Of a stretch of 52,534 nucleotides of DNA, positions 7,690 through 16,818 are shown piece by piece. The stretch covers positions 1 to 52,534 of IMG/VR virus record IMGVR_UViG_3300025411_000647; one strand, written 5' to 3'. Position numbers and translations under genes: made by a program. Under the pieces are notes generated by a model, which was not told where the DNA came from, searched no databases, and saw only the letters and a program-made list of their open reading frames with translations. Each line of letters starts with the position of its first letter. Positions within the stretch are counted from its first letter, which is position 1. The DNA comes from a virus.

Positions 7690-7800
7690 TGGTACAGACG
7701 GTAGGATTCGAACCTACAAAGCTGCCATATTGGCTAAGCCCATTCCCTCCGTTCGCCGAAGCTACTAGGAGGAGGTTTACCATGTTACACTCACGTCTGC
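7690..7800 (-). ncRNA. Oversized tRNA-like RNA with no clear anticodon
   Basis: Both ends form a tRNA acceptor: GCAGACG pairs with CGTCTGT (seven pairs, first one G-U), followed by A and an encoded CCA. A perfect T arm is present (GTAGG TTCGAAT CCTAC). The middle is not tRNA: the D arm is poor, and the anticodon position holds CCTCC/GGAGG enclosing a GC-UUCG-GC tip and no seven-base anticodon loop. A second hairpin (GCT..GCC AATAT GGC AGC) precedes the T arm. It is 111 bases long. T4 also makes stable tRNA-like RNAs of unknown role within its tRNA cluster. A tRNA with an unusual fold cannot be excluded. Confidence 0.65.
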
Positions 7801-7820
7801 AATGCTAGTTTAACATAGTT

Positions 7821-7828
7821 TGTAAATA
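7821..7828 (+). promoter_or_regulatory. T4-late-like TGTAAATA box
   Basis: TGTAAATA six bases before the ATG at 7835, with no ribosome site in between. It resembles the phage T4 late promoter TATAAATA. It would make an almost leaderless mRNA for the first radical SAM operon. Confidence 0.5.
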
Positions 7829-7834
7829 CTGTCA

Positions 7835-8797
7835 ATGCAATTTTCAAACATACCTTTCGAAAAAATTACTCATTTTGGACAACAAACTATGTTGGATCGT
7901 CCATTATTTAACATAAGTTGGATATTAGGAAGATTTTGTAATTACAAATGTAGCTATTGTTGGCCTTATGCTAGGACTGACAAGCCTGATCACCAACCGC
8001 TTGAAGTATATAAATCTACTGTAGACGAGATTAAGCGTCAAGCACGAGCCAATGGGTTTGACCAGTTCCATTGGTCGTTCAGCGGTGGTGAACCAACTGC
8101 TTACAAGTACTTACTTGATTTGATTAAACATTTGGACGATGGTATCCAAACTCCTTATCAGACTGTACACATGACTACTAATTTGAGTCCTAGTTTAAAT
8201 TGGTGGCGTAGTTGGCATCATACAACAGAACTTTTACAAAGGAGAAGCATCACAGCCAGCTATCATGCAGAGTTTGCCAAAGAACAAGAATTTGGAGATA
8301 AGTGTTTACAATTAATGTACGATCTAGTACATGTTACTATTAACCAAGTGATGGTTCCGGAAAAGTTCTATGAAACACTAGAACGATGCGAACGATTCAG
8401 AGAACGAGGAATCAATGTAACTCTCAAACCACAAAGCAATGACACGGCTACTGCTGTAGTAAATGGGTACACACAAGATATGATTGATATCATGCAAAAT
8501 GATTTTGAACAGCAGGAAGGATATCAAATACGTTTAACAGACGGCACCCAAGATTATTACATAGATCAAGCAGAAAGATTTAATGCCCTAGGATTTAATC
8601 AGTTTGCCGGATGGACTTGCAATAGCGGCTATCAGAGTGTTATAATAAGAGGTAATGAAGTAAAACGAGCATATAGTTGTAAAGAAACAAGTTTAGGTAC
8701 GATAGAAAAATTTACTTTGTTTTCTGCACCTAAACTTTGCACAACAGATAGATGTGTTAGTAGTGCCGATAGCAAAATACCAAAATGTATAAATTAG
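7835..8797 (+). CDS. Radical SAM protein with C-terminal cysteine cluster
   Basis: 320 aa. The radical SAM motif is C35-x3-C39-x2-C42 (CNYKCSYC), with the SAM-binding SGGEP near residue 85. A C-terminal twitch/SPASM-type region has GWTCNSG, YSCKE and a final CTTDRCVSS..KC, enough for one auxiliary iron-sulphur cluster. Such enzymes generate a 5'-deoxyadenosyl radical to abstract hydrogen from peptides, sugars or other substrates. First gene of a plus-strand operon of six overlapping genes, five of them radical SAM. The substrate is unknown. Related in layout to the proteins at 12864-13940 and 13830-14729. Confidence 0.85.
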   Translation: MQFSNIPFEKITHFGQQTMLDRPLFNISWILGRFCNYKCSYCWPYARTDKPDHQPLEVYKSTVDEIKRQARANGFDQFHWSFSGGEPTAYKYLLDLIKHLDDGIQTPYQTVHMTTNLSPSLNWWRSWHHTTELLQRRSITASYHAEFAKEQEFGDKCLQLMYDLVHVTINQVMVPEKFYETLERCERFRERGINVTLKPQSNDTATAVVNGYTQDMIDIMQNDFEQQEGYQIRLTDGTQDYYIDQAERFNALGFNQFAGWTCNSGYQSVIIRGNEVKRAYSCKETSLGTIEKFTLFSAPKLCTTDRCVSSADSKIPKCIN

Positions 8798-9792
8798 AAG
8801 ATATACGGGATGTCCATTTAGAAGTAACAACTAAGTGCCAAGCAAGGTGCCCTATGTGCCCACGACGTATCAATGGAGGAGTTTTGAATCCATTAATGTC
8901 ACTAGTTGAAATAGATTTAGAGACATTTAAACAATGGTTTAGTGAAGAGTTTATTCAACAACTTGATAGTTTGTTTATGTGCGGTAATTTAGGAGATCCT
9001 ATTATTGCACAGGATTCTTTGGAAATTATACGTTACCTGAAAACAGTTAATCCTAACATACGATTAAGTATGCACACTAATGGCAGTGCTAGGAGCACTC
9101 AATGGTGGGAAGCATTAGCCGTTACGGGTACTAGAGTTGTATTTGGTATTGATGGATTAGCAGATACACATTCATTATACAGAATCAATACAGACTGGAA
9201 TAAGATCATAGAAAATGCTGAGGCATTTATTAATGCCGGAGGATATGCAGAGTGGCACATGTTGGTGTTTAAACATAATGAACACCAAATTGAAGAATGT
9301 CGTAGCATGTCAGAACAATTAAAATTTAAAACATTTCAAATTAAACATACAACAAGATTTACCGACGTTAAATTTCCTGTGTTAGACGACACTGGTAAAA
9401 CTATCTATAACTTGTACCCGTCTACTAAGACAGAAGAAATGTTACCGCAAATATTAACTTATGCTAGAGATTTGCCAATGTCACAGATTGATGCCAATTG
9501 TACAATTAACTGTAAAGCAGTTAAATGGAAGCAAATTTATGTTGCGGCTTCGGGTAATGTAGGGCCTTGCTGTTGGATGGACTTTAAAGAAAAATTACAT
9601 AAACAAAATACACGTATTGACTATATGGATAAAATAGGAATGTTTCCTAATCTGTACGAACAATCTTTGGCAGACATTTTTAATTCTGGGTATTTTGATA
9701 AAATTTCAAATACTTGGGATAACGAACCTGTATTTGAATGTGCTAAACAATGTGGTAAGTTTGACAAGTCGGGATCGCAATATGAATGTTGA
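8785..9792 (+). CDS. Radical SAM/SPASM protein, paralogue of 10371-11456
   Basis: 335 aa. Radical SAM cysteines C18, C22, C25 (CQARCPMCPR); the GNLGDP segment replaces the usual GGEP. A SPASM-like C-terminus has NCTINCKAVKW, a GPCCWMDF cluster and CAKQCGKF at the end. The segment NAEAFINAGGYAEWHMLVFKHNEHQ is shared almost word for word with the gene two places downstream, so the two arose by duplication. The start overlaps the previous gene by 13 bases, and the methyltransferase-like gene overlaps its end. Confidence 0.85.
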   Translation: MYKLEDIRDVHLEVTTKCQARCPMCPRRINGGVLNPLMSLVEIDLETFKQWFSEEFIQQLDSLFMCGNLGDPIIAQDSLEIIRYLKTVNPNIRLSMHTNGSARSTQWWEALAVTGTRVVFGIDGLADTHSLYRINTDWNKIIENAEAFINAGGYAEWHMLVFKHNEHQIEECRSMSEQLKFKTFQIKHTTRFTDVKFPVLDDTGKTIYNLYPSTKTEEMLPQILTYARDLPMSQIDANCTINCKAVKWKQIYVAASGNVGPCCWMDFKEKLHKQNTRIDYMDKIGMFPNLYEQSLADIFNSGYFDKISNTWDNEPVFECAKQCGKFDKSGSQYEC

Positions 9793-10378
9793 TACAGAAC
9801 ACTTACACTATTGGATGCAGGCCATACGTCAAAGTCCAGATCCTATGCGGACTATGGACGCCTTTTGGTCTGGTCAACTTAAAAGCAAAGAGTGGCTAAT
9901 CGATTGTTTAGACGAACATGTGCATTTTGCTTCTAGTATCGATATACATGGCGGATGGGTAGGTGTGTTAGCCAGTATGTTATTTCAAAGTAATATACCT
10001 ATCACTACTATTCGTAGCATTGACATTGATCCGTCCTGCGAACCTATCTCCACTATGATGAATAAGGGAGAAGAAATAAAAGGACGCTTTAAAGCGGTCA
10101 CTTCCGATATGTGTGTTATCCGTAGTGATGCAGATATTGTTATTAACACTAGCTGTGAGCATATTACACAAGACCAATACGACTTATGGTTGAGTGGTAT
10201 GCCTTACGATACATTATTTGTTTTACAAAGTAATAACTATAATATTCCCGAGCATGTCCGTATCGCTAATAGCTTAGAAGAATTTAAAGAACAATGCGAT
10301 GTTAATGTATTATGGGCAGGCGAATTAGAATTGCCATTATATACTCGTTATATGATTATAGGAAAACAAAATGTTTAA
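9782..10378 (+). CDS. Class I methyltransferase-like protein
   Basis: 198 aa from ATG 9782, chosen because the longer frame from 9695 lies inside the preceding gene. SIDIHGGWVGVLASMLF is in the place of the SAM-binding loop, IRSIDIDPSCEP fits the acidic motif II, and ADIVINTSCEH is the post-motif strand. This suggests a Rossmann-fold methyltransferase, though the glycine loop is atypical. It sits between two paralogous radical SAM genes with overlaps of 11 and 8 bases, so it probably acts on the same substrate. Confidence 0.65.
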   Translation: MNVDTEHLHYWMQAIRQSPDPMRTMDAFWSGQLKSKEWLIDCLDEHVHFASSIDIHGGWVGVLASMLFQSNIPITTIRSIDIDPSCEPISTMMNKGEEIKGRFKAVTSDMCVIRSDADIVINTSCEHITQDQYDLWLSGMPYDTLFVLQSNNYNIPEHVRIANSLEEFKEQCDVNVLWAGELELPLYTRYMIIGKQNV

Positions 10379-11456
10379 GTTTAATGAACTTAAGAGTGTT
10401 CATATAGAAATCAGCAACAGATGCCAAGCATCGTGTCCTATGTGTCCACGTAACATACACGGTGGAATCGAAAATCCATTATTACCTATTAATGAATGGT
10501 CCTTTGATGATTTTGTTAAAATATTTCCTAAAGATGTTTTATCGCAACTTAGGACAATTAATTTTTGTGGAAACTTTGGCGATCCATTAATGAATAATGA
10601 TCTTATCTACATGTGCAAGTATGTTAAAGATAATGCACCTGATATTGAAATACTACTAAACACTAACGGTAGTTTGCGTTCTACTGCTTGGTGGAAAAAA
10701 TTAGCTAGTGTATTACCTGAAAATCATAGAGTAGTATTTGCATTAGATGGACTAGAAGATACTCATAGCATTTATAGGGTAGGAACTAATTTTAATTTAA
10801 TTTTAAAAAATGCTAGAACATTTATCAATGCAGGTGGCATTGCTGAATGGGTGTTTATTAGGTTCAAACATAACGAGCATCAAGTTAATGATGCAGAAGT
10901 ATTATCTAATGAGTTAGGGTTTAAACGATTCAGTGTTAAGAATAGTAGAAGACACGCTCGCCCATTTCCAGTAGTTGATAATCAAGGTAAATTTTTATAC
11001 AACCTTGAACAACCATCGGATAGTGAAGTTAAATTTGTAAGCAAATCTTCTATTCAAGGACATCGGAATTGGCCTAATGCTGATAAAATAAATTGTATGG
11101 CTATTAATGACAAAGAGTTGTATATCGATGCACACTACCAATTAAGCCCTTGTTGCATGATTGGCGCATTTCTTTACACAAACTATGATGTCGAACTGTT
11201 AAAATCCTACAATTTGTTCCAGGAAGATTCGGTTGTTGAAGAAGGCGAATTAGTACGACAGCAAATATTAGGATTTCCAAGATTAAATGTTTTAGAAATG
11301 GGGTTAAAAACAATTATAGAAACGGATGCTTGGCAAACAATGTGGCAACAAAAATGGAAGGACAAGTCTAGTTCAACTTGCATAATAATGTGTGGACCGC
11401 ATAGTCCTTTTATAAAAATAGATGAACAAAAATTTAAGATAGCAGATAATGAATAA
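10371..11456 (+). CDS. Radical SAM/SPASM protein
   Basis: 361 aa. Motif CQASCPMCPR gives C18, C22 and C25; GNFGDP follows. The C-terminal half has KINCMAIND, SPCCMIGAF and CIIMCGPH, a SPASM-type set of cluster ligands. It is the paralogue of 8785-9792 but carries an insertion near residues 280-320. Overlaps by 8 bases on both sides show translational coupling. Confidence 0.85.
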   Translation: MFKFNELKSVHIEISNRCQASCPMCPRNIHGGIENPLLPINEWSFDDFVKIFPKDVLSQLRTINFCGNFGDPLMNNDLIYMCKYVKDNAPDIEILLNTNGSLRSTAWWKKLASVLPENHRVVFALDGLEDTHSIYRVGTNFNLILKNARTFINAGGIAEWVFIRFKHNEHQVNDAEVLSNELGFKRFSVKNSRRHARPFPVVDNQGKFLYNLEQPSDSEVKFVSKSSIQGHRNWPNADKINCMAINDKELYIDAHYQLSPCCMIGAFLYTNYDVELLKSYNLFQEDSVVEEGELVRQQILGFPRLNVLEMGLKTIIETDAWQTMWQQKWKDKSSSTCIIMCGPHSPFIKIDEQKFKIADNE

Positions 11457-12867
11457 AGTATTTTGGTTACAACCGGAAGAAACACAATTAGGTAATTGGC
11501 AACAACAAATTACTGAAGTGTCGGGTAGTCCTAGTTTTTGTGTCTTACCATGGATACATTTAGCAACGCGACCAAATGGCGACATGCGTATATGTTGTGT
11601 TGCTAATGCATCAGGAGCTGATACCGGTGATTATACTGTTGGGTTAGTTAAAATGGAAGACGGCAAGCCTGCTAACTTTTCACATGACTTGCCCACCGAA
11701 GCATTCAACAATGACTATATGAAGTCAGTTCGTAAAACTATGTTAGCAGGTGAAGTGCCTGCTAGTTGTGTTAAATGTTATGAAGAAGAAGCAGAAGGCA
11801 TTGCTAGCAAGCGTATTTGGGAAACTGGTACATGGTACTTAAATGAAAAAATTGACATTAAAGAGTTAATTGCTGAAACAGAATTAGATGGATCTGTTCC
11901 TTATAAATTACAGTACTTAGATCTGCGTTTAGGACACACTTGTAATTTAAAGTGTATTATGTGTAGTCCACACGATAGTAGTATGTGGGTACCAGAACAT
12001 AAAAAAGTATTCCCTATTTTTACCAGTCCATTAATTAAAAAACAAATGAGTTGGGAATCGAGCGAATTTAATAATAACTGGCATGAAAATCCTGCATTCT
12101 GGGAAGAAGTATATGATCAAATTCCTAATATTAAACAATTGTACTTTGCTGGTGGAGAACCTTTATTAATTAAAGAACACAAGGTATTTTTATTAGAAAT
12201 TATTAAACGTGGTTATGCTAAACAAATTAGTTTACGTTACAATACTAACGGCATCTTAGTTAACGATGAAATTATTGATATATGGAGTCAGTTCCGCAAA
12301 GTCAAGGTAGGTGTTAGTTTAGATGGAATCGGCCCGCAAGGCGAGTATATACGTTATCCGTTAGACTGGCGAACTGTGGAAGACAACTTAATTAAGTTAG
12401 ATAACGCACCTGATAATATACAGACTAATATTGCCATGGCCGTACAAATTTTAAACATTATGCACGTTCCTGATTTTATAAAATGGAAAGTGGGTATGAA
12501 CTTTAAGAAGATTAATTTTGATAAAAATGCCGCAGGTCATGTTATGGGTGGTGGGTTAGTCGGCGTACATCTACTTTGGATCCCTACATGGCTGAGTCTT
12601 CGTGTATTACCTAAAAAAGACAAACTAGAAGTTAGAAGATTGTTTGGCGATTTACAGGAATGGTTATGGAAACACTATACTCAGGACAAAGAGTTCTGGG
12701 AAACTAACCCGTATGGCTGGAAACGTTGGGAAGGTATACTAGATTGGATGGACAAAGAAGATCATACAAACTTGCTACCAGATTTTAAAGATTACATTAT
12801 TACAATGGACAAACAGCGTAAGACTAATTTTTCTACTACTTTTCCTGAGCTGGCACATTTAATATGA
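11449..12867 (+). CDS. Twitch/SPASM-first radical SAM protein
   Basis: 472 aa. It opens with an N-terminal cysteine cluster (FCVLPWIHLATRPNGDMRICC, C31/C49/C50, and SCVKCYEE, C107/C110), followed by the radical SAM core with C165, C169 and C172 (CNLKCIMC) and AGGEPLL. This cluster-first layout is found in marine bacterial and phage radical SAM proteins and is shared with 15550-16818. The SAM barrel continues through IRYNTNGI and VSLDGIGPQ. Substrate unknown. Confidence 0.85.
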   Translation: MNKVFWLQPEETQLGNWQQQITEVSGSPSFCVLPWIHLATRPNGDMRICCVANASGADTGDYTVGLVKMEDGKPANFSHDLPTEAFNNDYMKSVRKTMLAGEVPASCVKCYEEEAEGIASKRIWETGTWYLNEKIDIKELIAETELDGSVPYKLQYLDLRLGHTCNLKCIMCSPHDSSMWVPEHKKVFPIFTSPLIKKQMSWESSEFNNNWHENPAFWEEVYDQIPNIKQLYFAGGEPLLIKEHKVFLLEIIKRGYAKQISLRYNTNGILVNDEIIDIWSQFRKVKVGVSLDGIGPQGEYIRYPLDWRTVEDNLIKLDNAPDNIQTNIAMAVQILNIMHVPDFIKWKVGMNFKKINFDKNAAGHVMGGGLVGVHLLWIPTWLSLRVLPKKDKLEVRRLFGDLQEWLWKHYTQDKEFWETNPYGWKRWEGILDWMDKEDHTNLLPDFKDYIITMDKQRKTNFSTTFPELAHLI

Positions 12868-13940
12868 AACAAATAGTTTCAATTGTATCTACGCAACCTA
12901 AAGACCATCTTAACATAGGCTGGGCAACTAGCAACATTTGTAATTTTAAATGTAGGTATTGTTTTCCAGGATCAAACGAAGGAGATGCACCTAATCCTAA
13001 AAATGTCGATTTAATAGTTAACAACATCACACACTTGATCAATCATTACAGAACAACACTAGATAAGAAATTTTTTCACTTAACTGTACTAGGTGGAGAG
13101 CCTACAGTATGGAAGGACTTTGGTAACTTTTTAGAAAAAATTAAATTAGTAGATGGCGTGTATGTATCAATACTATCTAATGGTAGCAGAACCTTGCGTT
13201 GGTGGAGAGAATATGGTGGGTTGATTGACAACTTAACTTTGAGCCTGCACGTTAGTCAAGCAGATCTTGACCACTCTATTCAAGTTGCAGATATTGTCTA
13301 CGGTCTTGGTAAGAAAGTTACAGTACAAGTATTAATGGATACAGACTGTTGGGATCAGTGTGTAGAGGCTGTTGACTACTTGAAAAAAAATAGTCGGTAT
13401 CCTTGGATGATTGAAACTAAACCGGTTGTACATTCAACTGTTGAATATACACCTATACAAACAGAGTACCTAAAATCTAGTTTAAAGAGGTATCCAACTT
13501 TTACATGGTTGCTTAAAAATATCCGTTATTTGTTTAATGGGCATATAAGACTTTATAGAAGTATTGCCAAGTTTAACGACGGTACAAAATTAAAAGCTAA
13601 ACCCTCTACTTACATATTATCAGGCAATACAAAATTTAAAGGATGGAGTTGTGATATTGGTATAGAAAGTATTTTAATCGATCAATACGGTAATATAAAT
13701 GGATCTTGCGGACAAACATTATTCAATACTAACATATTGGATAATAATTTTATATCAAAATTTAACCCTCATTTAGGTGCTACTATATGTAATATGGATG
13801 CTTGTATTTGTTTACCCGCAACACATGCATCAAAGTTTGATTTTGGTCAAGGGAATATCAGCCGCACAAGTGCAGAAGTTCCTATCACATTCGATAGGAT
13901 TAGAAGGAACCAAAAAACTTCCGGTATAGATATTTCCTAA
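12864..13940 (+). CDS. Radical SAM protein with overlong C-terminus
   Basis: 358 aa. Radical SAM motif C26-C30-C33 (CNFKCRYCF), LGGEPTV, and a C-terminal GWSCDIGIESI / GSCGQT / CNMDACICLP cluster region. The last cluster cysteine is near residue 316, after which about 40 residues of ordinary-looking tail run into the opposite-strand gene for 111 bases. The tail is probably an extension after loss of an earlier stop. It is the last gene of the first plus-strand operon. Confidence 0.8.
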   Translation: MKQIVSIVSTQPKDHLNIGWATSNICNFKCRYCFPGSNEGDAPNPKNVDLIVNNITHLINHYRTTLDKKFFHLTVLGGEPTVWKDFGNFLEKIKLVDGVYVSILSNGSRTLRWWREYGGLIDNLTLSLHVSQADLDHSIQVADIVYGLGKKVTVQVLMDTDCWDQCVEAVDYLKKNSRYPWMIETKPVVHSTVEYTPIQTEYLKSSLKRYPTFTWLLKNIRYLFNGHIRLYRSIAKFNDGTKLKAKPSTYILSGNTKFKGWSCDIGIESILIDQYGNINGSCGQTLFNTNILDNNFISKFNPHLGATICNMDACICLPATHASKFDFGQGNISRTSAEVPITFDRIRRNQKTSGIDIS

Positions 13941-14729
13941 ACTACCTCCTACCCGGCAAGTAGCACGATGCACATCGCCGTCCCAATTGATCATTAGGCT
14001 TTCTATACCAGAATTACAACTCCATCCTTTAAATTGATTTTGATGGTTCTTGATCATATCATTAGCATGGTACATCACGGTGTCTACTTTATCTAACCAA
14101 ACTACTGTATTTGCTCCTACTGTAGATTCCATAGCTTTAATAAATTCTAAGTCTGTAGTATTATAACGCATGTCATCGAATAAATCATGATCGCCTTTAG
14201 TCCAGCGTATACGACGGACAGTATTAGGAATATTTCCTAATTGGCATTTAGCTCGTAGTTGCATAGCGGCAGGCATATAATCGTGATGGGCCATAATTTG
14301 TGCTATAACTTTAACCGTCTCTAGTTTATGGATGCTTTCGACGGTATTGAATACACGTTTCCAATCATACTCTAAATGTATACTAAACACATATTGGTCT
14401 ACAGGAAGACCAATATAAAATTCATATGGGCGAGTCCCATTAGTTGTTACACTAATCCAACTTATACCAACATGCTTACAATATTTTACTAACTCGTCAA
14501 ATTTAGGATGTACGCAAGGCTCACCTCCTGTAAAACTTAAACGCACAGGTTTGCCTAATAGCACTAATTGATCAACACAAGATTTTAAAATTTCTATATC
14601 TGTATGTGTGCTAGTATTGTCATGTATTTCACTAGGGCAATAACTACAGTCATAGTTACAACGCTTGCCAAGATTCCATTCAATCTTGATTGTATTCTGA
14701 TGGGGGTATCGACTGGTTACTTTAATCAT
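13830..14729 (-). CDS. Radical SAM protein
   Basis: 299 aa. C24, C28 and C31 (CNYDCSYC), SFTGGEPCVHP, and a C-terminal auxiliary cluster region (GWSCNSGIESL, ATCRVGG, ECDRNFCTC). Same architecture as 12864-13940 and 7835-8797. It begins a minus-strand block with an SGNH protein, another radical SAM enzyme and a PLP enzyme, all joined by four-base overlaps. Confidence 0.85.
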   Translation of the reverse strand: MIKVTSRYPHQNTIKIEWNLGKRCNYDCSYCPSEIHDNTSTHTDIEILKSCVDQLVLLGKPVRLSFTGGEPCVHPKFDELVKYCKHVGISWISVTTNGTRPYEFYIGLPVDQYVFSIHLEYDWKRVFNTVESIHKLETVKVIAQIMAHHDYMPAAMQLRAKCQLGNIPNTVRRIRWTKGDHDLFDDMRYNTTDLEFIKAMESTVGANTVVWLDKVDTVMYHANDMIKNHQNQFKGWSCNSGIESLMINWDGDVHRATCRVGGSLGNIYTGSFLVPSNPIECDRNFCTCAADIPLTKIKL

Positions 14730-15553
14730 AATCTGTTCGGCGGTTGTCGATAAGGCTTTTCAAAGTCTCCAAATATTTTCAGTTGCCATTGTTTTGTTAA
14801 TTCTCTAGCACTATCACTCAACGTGTTATTAGGCCATACCCAATCTAAAAATTTTAATGCTTCCTCGGGGGTAGGGTGTAAGTCGTTATCAGGTACCACT
14901 CTTGATTCAATACGACCATCATTAAACCATTTATAAGTAGCATCTACATTAGTAAATACATCTTGATATAATTCGATCACATCGCGATCATCGAAAAATT
15001 CAGCAATAGCACCGCCTTGATAAACTTCTTGGCTTGTTTTCTTCCACAGTTGTAGTAGAGATTCTTTATCTTCAGATTTCTTAAAAGGTTCTCTTAACTC
15101 TTCGCTATTAAAAAACTCATACCAAGTAAAGTTTGCCCAATCGCATTTTTTGTTTTTTAGTATAGTTTGAATGGCTTTCATGTACGCTAAATCTCTTATT
15201 AAGAAGCCTCTAGTATCTGTACCATATTTTTTTACCCAATCTTTACCGTATATGCGTTCTTGTCCAGAAGATGAAGCAATTAACCATTCGTTGTTAGAAT
15301 ATCTATCTTCTCGTTCCTTTGGACTCCAAAATATAATAACTAAATCATTTTTGTCAAAGTTATATCTAGTATCGGCTTCTATAACACTATTAAAAATATA
15401 ATGGTTGCCTGCACCTGGCTGACCCCAGTTCTCGTAATACTCGATGTCATGGCCGATGATATCTGCCCATGTCAGCCATTTGTAATTAGTAAAACTACAT
15501 CCAAAGGCAAAGAAGCGTTTATATTTTGCAGGATCAAGATTTTTTAGTTTCAT
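14726..15553 (-). CDS. SGNH/GDSL-like hydrolase
   Basis: 275 aa. Ser20 in FAFGCSFT, the glycine and asparagine blocks in WGQPGAGNH (Asn50) and a C-terminal DLHPTPEE that provides the Asp-His pair. SGNH enzymes cleave or transfer acyl esters on sugars, lipids or peptides. It has no signal peptide, so it works in the cytoplasm. ATGA overlaps join it to the radical SAM genes on both sides. A second SGNH protein with only motif-level similarity is at 21040-21870. Confidence 0.7.
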   Translation of the reverse strand: MKLKNLDPAKYKRFFAFGCSFTNYKWLTWADIIGHDIEYYENWGQPGAGNHYIFNSVIEADTRYNFDKNDLVIIFWSPKEREDRYSNNEWLIASSSGQERIYGKDWVKKYGTDTRGFLIRDLAYMKAIQTILKNKKCDWANFTWYEFFNSEELREPFKKSEDKESLLQLWKKTSQEVYQGGAIAEFFDDRDVIELYQDVFTNVDATYKWFNDGRIESRVVPDNDLHPTPEEALKFLDWVWPNNTLSDSARELTKQWQLKIFGDFEKPYRQPPNRL

Positions 15554-16818
15554 ACATAATTCCTAAACTCTGGAGTTACATCTGTAAAACTTTGTTTGCG
15601 GGTGACATCCAACCTACGATTAAATTCTACACAATCTTGCCACTTATCGCTTTGATCTCTAGCTTCTAAGTAATTGATATTGTCTTGTATCTGCCCAAGT
15701 GTATATTCTAATAGTTGAGGGTATTGCTTAACCATAGCAAAGTCTTTAACTCGTAAGCTAACTGATTGTAATCTCTTAATTGCCAAGGCACGCAGTTCAA
15801 ATGGTAACACTTGTGCAGATAATACTTTAGGGTATTCAACACGATGAGTATGGAATACAATTCCAAGGTCATTTAAAAAGTATTCAATTATCTTGTCTAA
15901 AATTAAGACATTACTAACCTGTACAGTAACGGCACCTACAATACGACTAATGTTTGAGATAGTCTGTATCTGTTTGACATTGTTAATCAACTCTGCCCAG
16001 CTAGCATTACCACGGATATATTCGTAACTAGCACCCATACCATCTATACTTACATTAACAGCAACACTTTTAAATTTAGGCCAATACTCCCAAACTGTTC
16101 TATTGCTCTTGCCCAGCATACTTAGATTAGTAGCATACTTGATTTCAATCTGATGCCCATATGGTGCAAGCATATCTAAAATGCGATAGTGCTGAGGATC
16201 CATTAATGGTTCACCGCCTGCAAATTCTACACGTCGGAAATAAGGTAAGTTTTTTTCTAAACTAGCCCACCATTCTGGATTATCCTGGAATTTGTCAAGG
16301 AATGGTTTATTTTCTAAATTATGATCTTCTACAATAGCATACATGATGTTATTTTCTTTCTTGTAGAAATCTTTAATTTCTCCCCAATCATTCCAACTGG
16401 TACTATCCATAGGATGGCACATGCGACATTTAAGGTTACATAAATTATTAAGTTTGAGTTCCATGGTAGGAATTTCAAAAGGCATTGTAAAATCGCTATT
16501 CATAGATTCTACAGCACGTGGATACAGTTTAATTCTAGCCTCGGGTATTTTCCCAGCAACATGACGTTGTCTAAGGCTTTCTACTCCTTGATCTTCTAGA
16601 CTAAAACAAGGTTCACACTCAGGTGGCTTGTAGCCATTTAGTACTTGGTAACGAATACGTTTCATATTGTCACTGTTCCAGATTTCTTCAAGTGTGTTAT
16701 TTTCTATGTTTCCAATAGGATGACTTCGACAGCATACACAAATAGCACCGTCTTCTCTTGTAGCCAATCCTGTAAAAGGATGCATACAGAATGTAGGAGG
16801 ATTAACGTTCAGAGACAT
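15550..16818 (-). CDS. Twitch/SPASM-first radical SAM protein
   Basis: 422 aa. N-terminal cluster ligands C11 (FCMHPFTGLATRED), C27/C29/C30 and C68/C71 (PPECEPC), then the core CNLKCRMC (C127, C131, C134) and FAGGEPLMD. It is the paralogue of 11449-12867. VSIDGMGASYEYIR is the typical loop of this group. Overlaps the PLP enzyme by 17 bases and the SGNH gene by 4. Confidence 0.85.
   Translation of the reverse strand: MSLNVNPPTFCMHPFTGLATREDGAICVCCRSHPIGNIENNTLEEIWNSDNMKRIRYQVLNGYKPPECEPCFSLEDQGVESLRQRHVAGKIPEARIKLYPRAVESMNSDFTMPFEIPTMELKLNNLCNLKCRMCHPMDSTSWNDWGEIKDFYKKENNIMYAIVEDHNLENKPFLDKFQDNPEWWASLEKNLPYFRRVEFAGGEPLMDPQHYRILDMLAPYGHQIEIKYATNLSMLGKSNRTVWEYWPKFKSVAVNVSIDGMGASYEYIRGNASWAELINNVKQIQTISNISRIVGAVTVQVSNVLILDKIIEYFLNDLGIVFHTHRVEYPKVLSAQVLPFELRALAIKRLQSVSLRVKDFAMVKQYPQLLEYTLGQIQDNINYLEARDQSDKWQDCVEFNRRLDVTRKQSFTDVTPEFRNYV

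Noticed and set aside
7751-7827. ATG after AGGAGGAGG on the plus strand (8-codon peptide)
   Set aside because: The perfect ribosome site is the complement of the tRNA-like RNA stem; the peptide is eight residues and has no promoter.
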